NCBI GenBank assembly: GCA_963840435.1
Contig: CAWIYY010000003.1
Span: 1,178,001-1,242,000, forward strand
Source of the DNA: Bog-473 sp963840435
GTDB lineage: Bacteria > Actinomycetota > Acidimicrobiia > Acidimicrobiales > RAAP-2
Length of the DNA stretch: 64,000 nucleotides
Reading direction: 5' to 3'
Shown here: positions 18,767 to 27,931 of the stretch, in pieces
Layout: the number at the start of each line of letters is the position of its first letter
Position numbering within the stretch: position 1 is the first letter of the stretch
Position numbers and translations under genes: made by a program
Notes under the pieces: model-generated
Told to the model about the DNA's origin: nothing
Databases searched by the model: none
Seen by the model: only the letters and a program-made list of their open reading frames with translations

Positions 18767-19213
18767 GGGAACGACGATACTGACAACAGGCCTTTCGCAG
18801 GTCCGGTGCCGACGTGCTCCTCCGGCGTCCCTTCCCAATGATCCCCTCTGTCTCAGGGATTCTGGGTTGCGATGCGCCCCTTGCCATGGACGAGCCGAAG
18901 ACATAACACCAGCTCAGAGGAGTAGAACGGACATAGTCGACTGCCCCGCTTCGGATTCCCAAGAGTTTCGCGGTTCAAATGCCGAGAGGCGCAGGTTGGG
19001 GGCGTACACCGTGATCGGCCCACGACAATCACGTCTATTTCTGCTCTCACCCATGGGCCCGATCCCTGGCGATTCTGCCGGAGAAGTCAACGCACACCAC
19101 GACGCACTCTGATCAGAGACGCTTCCAAGGCGGCGGTATAGAGCTCGCGGATGTCTGTTGAGGCGTTCGTTGACCGCAGGATGCAGCAAAGTTCTCTAAA
19201 CGGACATCACCGT
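18767..19213. other. intergenic stretch without a supported gene
   Basis: Lies between two leftward genes. Only shadow frames are seen; no repeat or RNA gene recognised. Confidence 0.4.
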
Positions 19214-19651
19214 TCATTCACCCACCACGTAGACGGCCTCATCGAGCATCGTCCAGTCGTCCTCGCCGATCGGTTTGCCAGAAAGCCCAGCCGCGATCGA
19301 TACCTGGTTCCGATCTGGGTCGACACCGAACACAGCCTCCCATCCTTTTGATCGCCGTCGCCCGACAAAGCTTTTTCGAGCAACGAGACGGGTCTCGACA
19401 AGAATGACCTCATCGAGTGATCCCGCTTCGAACGCAATAAGCCTTGGTCCGACGACGCCACGGCCCGGATGTGCGTACTTGCCGGCTCCCCGCAACACCA
19501 GGACCTGGCGGCGATCAGACTCACTGACCTTCAGTGCAGCGACGTCGGGCTCACGCACATAGAGAGGAAACTCGAACACATCGACGTAAAAGGAAACCGA
19601 TCGCTCCAGGTCACTCACGTTGAGCAAAATGCTTTGGATGCTCAGATGCAC
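19214..19651 (-). CDS. VOC/glyoxalase-superfamily protein
   Basis: The 145-residue protein starts with GTG and shows the VOC pattern: ILLNVSDLERSVSFYVDVFE in the first beta-alpha-beta-beta-beta module and a DPDRNQVSIAAG strand at the end. VOC proteins bind a metal or a small ligand and include glyoxalases, dioxygenases and resistance proteins. The expected first metal His is Leu/Asn here, so catalysis is doubtful. Start and function are uncertain. Confidence 0.7.
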   Translation of the reverse strand: MHLSIQSILLNVSDLERSVSFYVDVFEFPLYVREPDVAALKVSESDRRQVLVLRGAGKYAHPGRGVVGPRLIAFEAGSLDEVILVETRLVARKSFVGRRRSKGWEAVFGVDPDRNQVSIAAGLSGKPIGEDDWTMLDEAVYVVGE

Positions 19652-19837
19652 AACTGCTCACCCATCATGAAACTCGTCGTCGTGAGTCGCTTGAGATCGT
19701 CTCGTCCCGCGACATTCCGTAGCCACAACGCACTCGACCTCGGACAGCGGCCACACGGACGAACACAGCCACATCTCTCGCTCCCCTCATCGTCGGGGTG
19801 GGGTCTCGGAGCGCGAAGATCAGCCACTTGGATCAAT

Positions 19838-20278
19838 TCATGAGTCGAGCTTGCCGAGGAGATCAAGCACCACGACTGGGACCACGCGCTGGGTCTTGCG
19901 GATTGCGAGAGCGGCTGACAGAGTAGCGGCCGTTATGCGTTCTAGGAGGAGCCGCCGCTCGTTGGCCACTGCAACGCGAGCGTGTACCCGCCACGGTTCA
20001 GTGTCGATTTCCGCGGTCGTCGTCGGACTCGCCAGGAGATTGTGAAACCACGCCGGGTGCCGCGGTGCCCCGAAATTCGAGGCAAGGATTGCGACTGAAC
20101 TCTGACCTGCCGGCCACCAGACGAGAGGTGTGACCCTCTCAAGACCGGATTTCACACCGATGTGATGCAAGAGAAGCAACTGAGCATCAGCCAGCGCGCC
20201 CCCCACGACGCCGCCTTGGGCACGGAATTCCGCGATGATCTGCTGATCGGATTGGTCGCGATCCTCGACTGCTCTCAT
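19838..20278 (-). CDS. F420/deazaflavin-dependent nitroreductase-type protein (Ddn-like)
   Basis: The start at 20278 overlaps the stop of the FMN reductase gene (ATGA), so the two are translationally coupled. The 146-residue product has the DUF385/Ddn pattern: HHIGVKSGLERVTPLVWWP, then ILASNFGAPRHPAWFHNLLA, then VHARVAVANERR. Ddn-type proteins use reduced F420 to reduce quinones or nitroaromatics at the membrane. Its place behind an FMN reductase and near a MarR operator suggests a redox-stress or xenobiotic module. Confidence 0.85.
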   Translation of the reverse strand: MRAVEDRDQSDQQIIAEFRAQGGVVGGALADAQLLLLHHIGVKSGLERVTPLVWWPAGQSSVAILASNFGAPRHPAWFHNLLASPTTTAEIDTEPWRVHARVAVANERRLLLERITAATLSAALAIRKTQRVVPVVVLDLLGKLDS

Positions 20279-20934
20279 ACCGCTTCGTCTTCGATCTCGT
20301 TGACGGCGGCAGCCGCTGCTTGGATGCGAAACGCAGCTGGCCCGAGTTCGCCGGCCGCCCGCGCCCGCTCCAGAGCGGCAGACCACCAGGCCAGGTCGTC
20401 GAGAGCGACGCCGAGACTGATGTCGGTGAGCGGGTTGATGGGCTGACCGGCTTGGTCAAATGCGCTTGCGACCTGGGGAATCACCACCGCCGCGCGTAGC
20501 GGGACAAGTTCAGCCTCAATGGCAATCTGAGCAAGGTGCTCAATCGCCCGCACTCCCCCAGCGATGCCGCCGCTGTAACCGACTGTAACGACTGGTTTGT
20601 TGCGGAAAGCGAAGGAGACAAAAACGTTGTCGATGGCGTTCTTGAGCACGCCCGGAATTGAATGGTTGTACTCAGGAGTGATGACCAGATAGGCGTCGGC
20701 CTCCATGATCTTGTGGTTCCACCGCTTGACGACAGGGTCGGAGTAGGTCGGATCATTGAAGTCGCCAATAGTCCCGAGGTGCTCAGCGAAGATGGGAAGC
20801 GGCCAGTCCCGCAGGTCAAGGACCTCGACATCAAACGCGGGATGGGACAGCGCTCGGTCGACGACCCACGGGGCGACCTTGTCAGCGGCCCTGGTCGGGC
20901 GTGTACTACCGATGATGATTTGTAGTTTCGACAT
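20275..20934 (-). CDS. NADPH-dependent FMN reductase-type flavoprotein
   Basis: The ATG at 20934 follows AGAAGGAA. The 219-residue protein has the flavodoxin-like phosphate loop (IIIGSTRPTRAADKVAPWV) and the family motif ITPEYNHSIPGVLKNAIDNV, followed by VVTVGYSGGIAGG. Relatives reduce FMN, quinones or azo dyes with NADPH. It is the first gene of a two-gene operon with the Ddn-like gene. A palindromic operator lies about 160 bases upstream. Confidence 0.9.
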   Translation of the reverse strand: MSKLQIIIGSTRPTRAADKVAPWVVDRALSHPAFDVEVLDLRDWPLPIFAEHLGTIGDFNDPTYSDPVVKRWNHKIMEADAYLVITPEYNHSIPGVLKNAIDNVFVSFAFRNKPVVTVGYSGGIAGGVRAIEHLAQIAIEAELVPLRAAVVIPQVASAFDQAGQPINPLTDISLGVALDDLAWWSAALERARAAGELGPAAFRIQAAAAAVNEIEDEAV

Positions 20935-21094
20935 GATTTCCTTCTTTCAGTCGGAACTGCGCGGTGCGATTTTGTCGCCCGAGATCGTGGCGAACCGGCG
21001 TGCCTGATAGCCGACGATGCTTAGATCGATCTGCCCGTGGCCCTTCAAGACGAAATGGGCCGAGGGACACGACCGGTAGGCGGGCAATCCACGT

Positions 21095-21110
21095 ACTTGA
21101 ACCTTCAAGT
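21095..21110. promoter_or_regulatory. MarR-type operator, copy 1
   Basis: ACTTGAACCTTCAAGT is a perfect seven-base inverted repeat around CC, in the gap between the FMN reductase operon and the marR gene. Fourteen bases (CTTGAACCTTCAAG) recur at 21760. Confidence 0.75.
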
Positions 21111-21183
21111 TAGAATACTGCGCATCACTTTAACGGTCAAGTAGCTGGCACAAGCGGCTCATCGCGGTCCGGTATCGGCGGTT

Positions 21184-21690
21184 TCAGGCGAGCGGCTGCC
21201 TCCATTCCGACGCGTCGACCCGAGTGACGATCCGATCGCAAAACCCAAGCAACTGGTCAAGCTCGTCAGCGCTGAATTCGTCGATAACCAACTGGCGCAC
21301 GGCCGCGACATGGGCTGGCGCGCTGGAGACGAGTTTGGCGAGGCCAGATTTGGTGAGGATGGCAATCGTGAATCGGCCATCGGTCTTGTCCGGCTCCCGT
21401 CGAACGAACCCCCACTTCTCCAGCCGGGTAACGAGATGGGATAGGCGCGACAACGATGCGTTCGTCACCATCGCCAATTCGCTCATCCGCAGGGTGCGGT
21501 CAGGCTCCTCTGACAAGCGGGCAAGGGCGTGGTACTCGATATAGCTCAGGTCCGAGTCTCGCTCGAGCTGACACTCCAGCGCCCAGCGCAACTTGTGCAT
21601 AACCAACGCCAGGGCCCGCCAACTCCGTTCCTCCTCCGCAGTCAGCCACCGAAACCGCGTTGTCGCTGTCGTTCGTCTCGTCTTAGCCAT
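21184..21690 (-). CDS. MarR-family regulator of the flavin-enzyme module
   Basis: The 168-residue protein shows a MarR winged helix: MSELAMVTNASLSRLSHLVT recognition region and FVRREPDKTDGRFTIAILTKSG wing, with N-terminal helix RWALECQLERDSDLSYIEYH. No ribosome binding site precedes the ATG; TAGCAT six bases upstream suggests a leaderless transcript. Identical palindromes on both sides of the gene place the FMN reductase operon, the luciferase-like gene and marR itself under its likely control. Confidence 0.85.
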   Translation of the reverse strand: MAKTRRTTATTRFRWLTAEEERSWRALALVMHKLRWALECQLERDSDLSYIEYHALARLSEEPDRTLRMSELAMVTNASLSRLSHLVTRLEKWGFVRREPDKTDGRFTIAILTKSGLAKLVSSAPAHVAAVRQLVIDEFSADELDQLLGFCDRIVTRVDASEWRQPLA

Positions 21691-21759
21691 GTCCGAATGC
21701 TACGAGCCACGCCATTCCCTGTTGACGTTTCAAGTGGCCAAGGCGTACCCTACGAGTAG

Positions 21760-21773
21760 CTTGAACCTTCAAG
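21760..21773. promoter_or_regulatory. MarR-type operator, copy 2
   Basis: CTTGAACCTTCAAG lies 21 bases before the luciferase-like gene and 69 bases before marR on the other strand, identical to the core of the site at 21095. An extra half-site (TTTCAAGTGG) lies near 21729. Confidence 0.75.
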
Positions 21774-21794
21774 TCACGGGTTGGTTGGAGGAAC

Positions 21795-22847
21795 ATGACT
21801 GCGTTTCCGCTGGTTTTCGGCGTCGACACTTTCGGCGACCTGGCGTTCGGTGCCGACGAGAAGCCGTTCTCGCAGGCTGAGACCATCCGGCGGGTGGTCG
21901 ACGAAGGCGTTCTGGCGGATGAAGTGGGGCTCGAGTTTTTCGGGATCGGTGAGCACCACACCAATGACTGGCCGATGCCTGCTGGCGACGTGGTACTCGC
22001 CGCCATCGCCTCGCGCACCATCAACATCCGTCTTGGCTCCGCGGTGCTGGTGCTCAGCTCCGACGACCCCGTACGAGTCTTTCAGCGCTACTCGACTCTG
22101 CATGCGATCTCAGGCGGCCGGGCCGAGGTGATCCTCGGACGAGGCTCGAGCATTGAGTCCTTCCCCCTGTTCGGCTACGACCTCGCCGACTACGAGATCC
22201 TCTTCGAAGAGAAGACGCAGTTGTTCGCCGAACTCCTCAAGGGCGGCCCCGTCTCCTGGGAGGGCACCACTCGCCCCGCCCTCCGCGAAGCTGATGTCGT
22301 ACCGCATCTCGAGGCGGGGCCGTTTCCAGTGTGGCTCGGGGTGGGCGGAAGCCCCGAATCAGTGGTGCGCGCCGCTCGTTACGGTTTCGGCCTGATGCTC
22401 GCCATAATCGGCGGGCCGCCCAGCCGGTTCGCGCCCTTCTCCCAGCTGTTTGCCGCGGCTCTCGACGAGTACAGCCAACCCCCCAGACCCGTCGGTGTCC
22501 ACGCCCCAGGTCACATCGCGAGCACCGACGAGATGGCCCGCGACGAGCTCTGGCCGCATTATCGCGAGGTCCTCACTCGGGTGGGCCGGAGCAGGGGTTG
22601 GGCGCCTCCAAGCAAGGACCAATTCGTACACGAGACCGGCCCAGACGGTGCCTGGTACGTCGGCTCCTCCGAATCGGTGGCCCGGAAGATCGCCGCCAAC
22701 CTGCCCGCCCTCGGCGCCTCCCGATTCGATCTCAAATACGGCATGGTTGGCCTCCCGCACGAGACGATCATGCGCACACTGGAACTGTACGGCTCCAAGG
22801 TCGTCCCGCTTGTCAGGGAGCTACTTGACGATCGCGATCCCGACTGA
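21795..22847 (+). CDS. luciferase-like (LLM class) flavin-dependent oxidoreductase
   Basis: GGTTGGAGGAAC precedes the ATG. The 350-residue TIM-barrel protein has LEFFGIGEHHTNDWPMPAGD near residue 48, the RLGSAVLVLSSDDPVRVFQRYSTLHAISGGR region and the GRGSSIESFPLFGYDL loop found in bacterial luciferase-like monooxygenases using FMN or F420. Its promoter carries the operator shared with the divergent redox operon, so it is probably co-induced with the FMN reductase that could supply its cofactor. Substrate unknown. Confidence 0.9.
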   Translation: MTAFPLVFGVDTFGDLAFGADEKPFSQAETIRRVVDEGVLADEVGLEFFGIGEHHTNDWPMPAGDVVLAAIASRTINIRLGSAVLVLSSDDPVRVFQRYSTLHAISGGRAEVILGRGSSIESFPLFGYDLADYEILFEEKTQLFAELLKGGPVSWEGTTRPALREADVVPHLEAGPFPVWLGVGGSPESVVRAARYGFGLMLAIIGGPPSRFAPFSQLFAAALDEYSQPPRPVGVHAPGHIASTDEMARDELWPHYREVLTRVGRSRGWAPPSKDQFVHETGPDGAWYVGSSESVARKIAANLPALGASRFDLKYGMVGLPHETIMRTLELYGSKVVPLVRELLDDRDPD

Positions 22848-23074
22848 GCGCCGTGACGGCTTCCGCTTTCGCATGTCGGGTGCGCGAAGGCTCCTCGCTC
22901 AGAACTCGAAGGGCTGATAGTGCGATATCCAAAGCTTTACCTGGACACGGCCGGCGTGTCGCGTGCGGACCCTCAAGTCGCACCCTCCCGGTCAAGGGGC
23001 TCGCGTGAGTCGACTCCTTTCGATGGCCCTACCGACGTCTTGGCATCGAAGCACTTCTCGCTAGATTGCGACCC

Positions 23075-24100
23075 GTGAGCAAGGGACCCGCGAGCAAGAC
23101 CGACCTTGAGCAGCCCGACGGGCCGACGATCGCGACGTCTGCCGTCGTGATCGGTCAGCCCCTCCTGGGAGTCCGATCTCTCATCTCAGAAGGAGCCGTC
23201 CTGCGATCCGAGGACGGTGCGGTGATCATCGGAGCGGGGTCAGCCGTGATCGAGAACTGCGTGGTCATCGGCACCTCCGCAATGCCGACGGCGATCGGCC
23301 GCCGAACCGTCTTTGGTCATCGCTGCATGGTGGTCGGGGCTACCGTCGGCGACCTCTGCGAGATCGGGAACGCCTCCATCCTCATGCCCGGCAGCCGGCT
23401 CGGCGACCGCGTCTTCCTTGGCGAGGGCACCCTGGTTCCTCCTGGCGCGGAGCTCCCGAACGACGTCGTCGTCGTCGGACGCCCTGCCCGAATCATCCGA
23501 CCAGTGTCCCAAGCGGACCTCGACCGCCTCCGAGGGCTGCGTGGCGGCGACCTGACGCTCCCACCTCCCGCGTTCACCACCATCCAACCCACACTGGAGG
23601 GCCTCAACATGGGCCAGCTTTACGATTACCGCGGAGTCAGACCGACCATTGCTGCCTCAGCAACACTGTTCCCCACTGCCGAGATCACTGGAGATGTCGT
23701 CGTCGGCGAGCGCAGCATTATCGGGTCCGGAGTAAAGATCATCGGCGACTCCCACGGTCCCGTGCGCATCGGCCGCGATGTCCAAATCCTAGAGAACACC
23801 GTCCTACATCTGCTTCCCGACAACACCCTCGTCGTCGACGACGGCGTCACGATCGGTCCGGGCGCCATGATCCACGGCTGCCGGATCGGTGTCGGCTCCG
23901 TCGTCGAGCCAGGCGCAATCGTCTGCGATGGCAGCGTGGTCGGCGCAGGGTGCGTGGTCCGAGCCGGTGCAGTCGTCAAGCAGCGATCGCGCTTTTCGGA
24001 CCTCGTCGAGATCGACGGATTCCCCGCTGCTGAGATCCGAAGGATTGAAGCACCCGAACGACCAGATTGGGCGCTCGCCCCTAACGACCTGCCGACCTAA
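23075..24100 (+). CDS. tandem left-handed beta-helix protein, duplicated gamma-carbonic-anhydrase-like
   Basis: No ribosome binding site is present, but TAGATT lies exactly seven bases before the GTG at 23075, fitting a leaderless start. The 341-residue product has two hexapeptide-repeat domains (about 18-150 and 187-330) joined by a linker. The three metal histidines of gamma-carbonic anhydrases are divided. The first domain keeps only the 117-type His (His82 in TVFGHRCMVVG), with Ile65 and Val87 at the other positions. The second keeps the 81-type (His245, NTVLH) and 122-type (His267, GAMIHGC) but has Pro262 at the 117 position. It could build a metal site between domains or may only bind ligands. 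Confidence 0.8.
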   Translation: MSKGPASKTDLEQPDGPTIATSAVVIGQPLLGVRSLISEGAVLRSEDGAVIIGAGSAVIENCVVIGTSAMPTAIGRRTVFGHRCMVVGATVGDLCEIGNASILMPGSRLGDRVFLGEGTLVPPGAELPNDVVVVGRPARIIRPVSQADLDRLRGLRGGDLTLPPPAFTTIQPTLEGLNMGQLYDYRGVRPTIAASATLFPTAEITGDVVVGERSIIGSGVKIIGDSHGPVRIGRDVQILENTVLHLLPDNTLVVDDGVTIGPGAMIHGCRIGVGSVVEPGAIVCDGSVVGAGCVVRAGAVVKQRSRFSDLVEIDGFPAAEIRRIEAPERPDWALAPNDLPT

Positions 24101-24230
24101 CCCGGCGCACAACTCCTTGCAGATCCCATTTCGACGCAACCCAACTATTGGGACTGGACCGCACGAAGAGGCCGGGCCGGAACGCGAAGGTGCTCCGCCG
24201 AAGGCCGCACAAATGTCTGAGCAGTGCCTG

Positions 24231-24470
24231 CTAGTGCCGCCCGGAGTAGGTGACGGAGTTCAACCGTCTCCTTGGTCCGGCCAAGTAAAAGGCAGAGACG
24301 ACTGCTCCGATGGCCCCGAACAAGAACCATGCACCAACCATGCCTGCGATCCACAGGGCCTTCCATTTGCCGGCCAGCGCCACAGCCGGGCGTCTCGCTA
24401 CGTCGATGATCCCGTAAACGACCACCGCGAGCGACGCAAGGGTGATGAAGTCCAAAAATATGCTGCTCAT
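24231..24470 (-). CDS. small two-helix membrane protein (DUF2516/PLDc_N-like)
   Basis: The ATG at 24470 follows GAGGAAGC. The 79-residue product has helix 1 (FLDFITLASLAVVVYGIIDV), a basic loop with ALAGKWKALW, helix 2 (GMVGAWFLFGAIGAVVSAFY) and an AGPRRRLN tail. This pattern resembles short actinobacterial membrane proteins of the DUF2516 or PLD-nuclease N-terminal type. Function unknown. Confidence 0.65.
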   Translation of the reverse strand: MSSIFLDFITLASLAVVVYGIIDVARRPAVALAGKWKALWIAGMVGAWFLFGAIGAVVSAFYLAGPRRRLNSVTYSGRH

Positions 24471-24715
24471 GCTTCCTCTTTCTAGAGAACCGCGGACGGT
24501 TCTAGAGTCCACGATCCTCGCTCAATCAGGAGTTCTACCTCCCGAACATTTGAGGACGATCAGAGCCGCGTAAGGGTGTCCTAAGAGTACGATCAGTTTG
24601 AACGGACAAGTTCGGGAGAGGTTCTCGTTCACGCCGCCTCGAGCCCACCCACCCCTCGATCAGCGTCATTGCTCCTCCAATCCGTGGGAAGTCGGACCCT
24701 CTGGAGCATCTACCG

Positions 24716-25861
24716 TCAGCCGAATGGCTGCAGGCTCTCAGCTACCACCCACATGCTGAAGTACTGCGAATTTGCGCCGTAAGCCATGGCGAGGGCCGTC
24801 TTGGCCCCTTCGACCTGATGCTCACCGGCAACACCACGCACTTGATTCGCCGCCTCGGCGAAGCGGAGCAGACCGGAGGCGCCGATCGGATTCGACGAGA
24901 GCACGCCCCCGGAACAGTTGACAGGGAACGAACCACCGATCTCGGTGTCTCCAGCATCAGTCATCTTCCAGCCGTCTCCCTCCTCGGCGATGAGATGCGC
25001 TTCGAGCCACATGGGTTCGTGCCAGGAGAACGGCACGTAGAGTTCGGCCATGTCGAGCTGCTCACGGGGACGGGTGATGCCAGCCTGGGCGTACACGTCC
25101 CTGGCACACTGCAGGCAGGCCTCGGGTCGCACTGGGTCGCGACCGGGAAACGCTGGTGGTTCGGAACGAGACGAGGCGCCGAGTATCCACGCCGGATTGC
25201 GGCCGCGCGCGCCTTCTTCGTCGGTGATGATCACGGCGCATGCACCATCGGAAGAGGGGCACGACTCAAGGAAGCGGATCGGCTCCCACATCATCGGGCT
25301 GTTGCGCACCTTCTCGATGGAGATGTCTTCGATCTTCAAGTGGGCGTAGGGGTTCTTGAGGGCGTTCTGCCGATCCTTGACCGCAACCTTCCAGCCGATG
25401 TGCTCGGGAGCGCGTGAGCGGTGGATGTAGGAGCGGATGAACGGAGCGAATGCACCGCCGGCGCCGAGCGAGGCTCCCTTGCCCGAACCCAGTGCGAATT
25501 GCGCATTGCCCTCGGACTGCTTCTCGAAGGCGACAGCGAGCACCCGCTTGTGTTTGCCGACCTGCACGTGCGACGCGGCAACGATGCCGGTCGTCCCGCC
25601 CACCGAACCGGCGGTGTGCACACGGAACATGGGCTTGCCGACCGACCCGAGGGCATCGGAGAGGTAGAGCTCCGGCTTCATGATGCCCTCGAAGAGGTCC
25701 GGGGCCTTGCCGAGGACGACGGCGTCTATGTCGTCCATGGTCATGTGTGCGTCTTCGAGTGCCCGGAAGACGGCCTCGCGCACCATTCCGCCCACGGATA
25801 CGTCACGGCGGCGCGTCTTGTGGTGGGTTTGACCGACTCCGACGACCGCGACGGGGATCAT
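24716..25861 (-). CDS. thiolase-like lipid-transfer/retro-aldolase-type protein B
   Basis: The 381-residue protein has the thiolase fold (IPVAVVGVGQTHHKTRR start; DDIDAVVLGKAPDLFEG). It lacks the nucleophilic Cys (HTAGSVGGTTG in its place), and the C-terminal motif is NCSGGVLSSNPIGASG, with Asn where thiolases have the catalytic His. Such SCP-x/Ltp-like proteins are not thiolases; Ltp2 with a DUF35 partner performs retro-aldol cleavage of acyl-CoA side chains. Its start overlaps the preceding paralogue by four bases (ATGA), and a double DUF35 protein is encoded just upstream, so the three products probably form one complex. Confidence 0.85.
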   Translation of the reverse strand: MIPVAVVGVGQTHHKTRRRDVSVGGMVREAVFRALEDAHMTMDDIDAVVLGKAPDLFEGIMKPELYLSDALGSVGKPMFRVHTAGSVGGTTGIVAASHVQVGKHKRVLAVAFEKQSEGNAQFALGSGKGASLGAGGAFAPFIRSYIHRSRAPEHIGWKVAVKDRQNALKNPYAHLKIEDISIEKVRNSPMMWEPIRFLESCPSSDGACAVIITDEEGARGRNPAWILGASSRSEPPAFPGRDPVRPEACLQCARDVYAQAGITRPREQLDMAELYVPFSWHEPMWLEAHLIAEEGDGWKMTDAGDTEIGGSFPVNCSGGVLSSNPIGASGLLRFAEAANQVRGVAGEHQVEGAKTALAMAYGANSQYFSMWVVAESLQPFG

Positions 25862-26883
25862 GACCGTCCCTCCAGGATGCAGACGAGGTTCTGTTGCAGA
25901 CAGGGGCCGCTGGTCGAGTGGGCCAGCGCCCGAGTGCCACCACCGAAGATGTGCTCGGCGGCATAGCCGATGCGGCTGAGACCGGTGGCCATGATGGGAT
26001 TGGCCTTGAGCGCGCCCCCCGAGGCGTTCACGATCACGTCGTCGCCGAGGCCGAGGACCCAGCGGAGAAGCAGTTCCTCATGGGTGAAGGCGGCCTGCAG
26101 CTCGGCTACCTCCACCGGGTTGTCGGCGAGCCCGGCCGAGTCGGCCGCGATGCGCGTCGAAGGCGAGTCGTCCAAGGCCCGGAAAGACGGGTTGTGGCAC
26201 TCGGTGCGATGGTCGAACCCGGTGATGTAGGCCGGCCGCTCGACAAGCTGGCGGGCTCGATCACCTCGGGCGAGGACCATGGCGGCGGCCCCGTCGGTGA
26301 TCGGCGGTAGGTCATGACGACGCAGGGGCTCGCGCACGTAATCACCAGCCAGCAGTTCGTCGACCGTGCCCTTCCGGCCCGAACGGACAGCCACTTCCGC
26401 CATCGAACGCTCGTCGGCGATGCCGGCGGAGATCACAGCACGGGCCTGCAGCGCGGCGAAGGTGACCGGGTCGGCACCTATGGGCGCCAGGTAGAACGGG
26501 TCCATTTCCATTGGGTAGATCAAGGCGGGGTTTCCGGTGGAGGAGCGGCCAGATCCGGTCACGACGGCGATGTCGATGTCGCCCTCCTGCAAGCGCAGCC
26601 AGGCCTCATAGAGCGCCCAGGCGCCGTCCATCTCCACATGGGAGTCGCGTTTGGGCGGCCACGCACCGATGGCATCGAGGTTCCCGACGAATGAGAAAGC
26701 CTGGCCGGTGATGTAGTCGCACGAGCCGAGACAGGTGAAATCGATATCGGCCCGTGTCAGCCCCAACGGTTGGAGCGCATCGGTGATGACGCGAAGCAGC
26801 AGCTGAGTCTCACTCAGCTCGGTATGGCGGACCATCGGGGTCTGCGCCCAACCCACCACCGCGATGTCAGTCGACGTAGTCAT
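25858..26883 (-). CDS. thiolase-like lipid-transfer/retro-aldolase-type protein A
   Basis: The 341-residue protein starts one base after the stop of the DUF35 gene. It has the thiolase N-terminus (DIAVVGWAQTPMVRHTELSE), DIAVVTGSGRSS, VAELQAAFTHEELLLRWVLG and the C-terminal NASGGALKANPIMATG, in which the catalytic His is again replaced (NP). No nucleophilic Cys is seen. It differs strongly from its downstream paralogue, so the pair may form a heterodimer with one supporting and one catalytic subunit. A role in acyl-CoA side-chain cleavage is inferred from Ltp2/DUF35 systems. Confidence 0.85.
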   Translation of the reverse strand: MTTSTDIAVVGWAQTPMVRHTELSETQLLLRVITDALQPLGLTRADIDFTCLGSCDYITGQAFSFVGNLDAIGAWPPKRDSHVEMDGAWALYEAWLRLQEGDIDIAVVTGSGRSSTGNPALIYPMEMDPFYLAPIGADPVTFAALQARAVISAGIADERSMAEVAVRSGRKGTVDELLAGDYVREPLRRHDLPPITDGAAAMVLARGDRARQLVERPAYITGFDHRTECHNPSFRALDDSPSTRIAADSAGLADNPVEVAELQAAFTHEELLLRWVLGLGDDVIVNASGGALKANPIMATGLSRIGYAAEHIFGGGTRALAHSTSGPCLQQNLVCILEGRS

Positions 26884-26884
26884 G

Positions 26885-27856
26885 TCAGAAGATCCTGTTC
26901 ACGAGATCGGGCTCGTCCACGTCCGGCTCGCCGTTCGGCATCCAGCCGATCAAGCTCCCCAACGCGTTGCCTTCGGTGTCCTCCGCCGCGGACGCCCACA
27001 CGGCACTCACTCGCACGCCGACCGCCACGTCATGGACGGGCAGCTCCACCACCGGCTGGTAGCTGAGCACCACGTCGGTTCCGTCGAGCAGCACGAAGAC
27101 CCTCGCGAACGGCTCGGTCTCGGTCTGCCCCGGATACTGCACCGGCGTGATGATCACAAAGTTCGTGATCGTGCCGTTCGGTGGCAAGTCGACCATGTGC
27201 TCCTCGTTGAGCTCCAGCGCGTCGATCGGGCACACGCCCCGGCCACCGGTATACGTCCTGCCGCACTCGGGGCAGCGGAAGCCGACGAGGCGATGGTGCC
27301 GGGAAGCGTCGACCACGAGGTCACTGGCTACGGGGACCGGGTTCCGGTAGGTGATGGAGGCGAGGTAGTCCATCATCTCCACTTCCTCGGCGGCCGGGCC
27401 CAAGTCCTCGCCCTCGATTTCGGATTCCTCGCCCGGGACGAAGCAGGCGAGGTCGGTGATGTGGCCAATCCGCTGACCCTTCCACCGCGGCGACACCCTC
27501 ATGCCCTCGGCCATGGCGCCTGGGGCACCAGCATCGACGGCGTGGAGCAACGGGGTCGATGCCCCATCGAGGCGGACGAACGCGAACGCGAACGGCCGGT
27601 CGAGCGGGTGCTGTTCCGTGGGATCGGGCACCCAGGTCCACGACTGGACGGTACCCGCAGGGCCGACCTCGACCAGCTCACGGGGCAGTTCGGCCCCGGT
27701 CGCCGGATCCCATTCCATGGGCGGGACGAGCACGCCGTCACCGTTGCGGATCCCGAGGATTCTCTTCTCGGTCAGCGCGGTCATGAACGCCCCGATCACC
27801 GGTCCAAGCGACCGCTTGTATGGGAACGTGATGCTGCTTTCCTCGAACCTGACCAC
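26885..27856 (-). CDS. double OB-fold (DUF35-type) protein with zinc ribbon
   Basis: The 323-residue protein consists of two related halves: residues about 45-160 (OB-fold strands, AFVRLDGASTPLLHAVDAG) and about 180-310 (zinc ribbon FRCPECGRTYTGGRGVCPID, then OB-fold with ARVFVLLDGTDVVLSYQPV). The ribbon has three Cys and an Asp in place of the fourth. DUF35 domains dock onto thiolase-like enzymes (ChsH2 with Ltp2, or acyl-CoA channels). The two thiolase-like genes follow directly, so this is probably the scaffold or acyl-CoA-presenting subunit. Confidence 0.85.
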   Translation of the reverse strand: MVRFEESSITFPYKRSLGPVIGAFMTALTEKRILGIRNGDGVLVPPMEWDPATGAELPRELVEVGPAGTVQSWTWVPDPTEQHPLDRPFAFAFVRLDGASTPLLHAVDAGAPGAMAEGMRVSPRWKGQRIGHITDLACFVPGEESEIEGEDLGPAAEEVEMMDYLASITYRNPVPVASDLVVDASRHHRLVGFRCPECGRTYTGGRGVCPIDALELNEEHMVDLPPNGTITNFVIITPVQYPGQTETEPFARVFVLLDGTDVVLSYQPVVELPVHDVAVGVRVSAVWASAAEDTEGNALGSLIGWMPNGEPDVDEPDLVNRIF

Positions 27857-27931
27857 GACTACCTCCTCCCTCGACGTCGTCTATCCGTGTGCCGTCGTAA
27901 TTACTGGCGAAGTCCTTCGATGGTCAACTCC

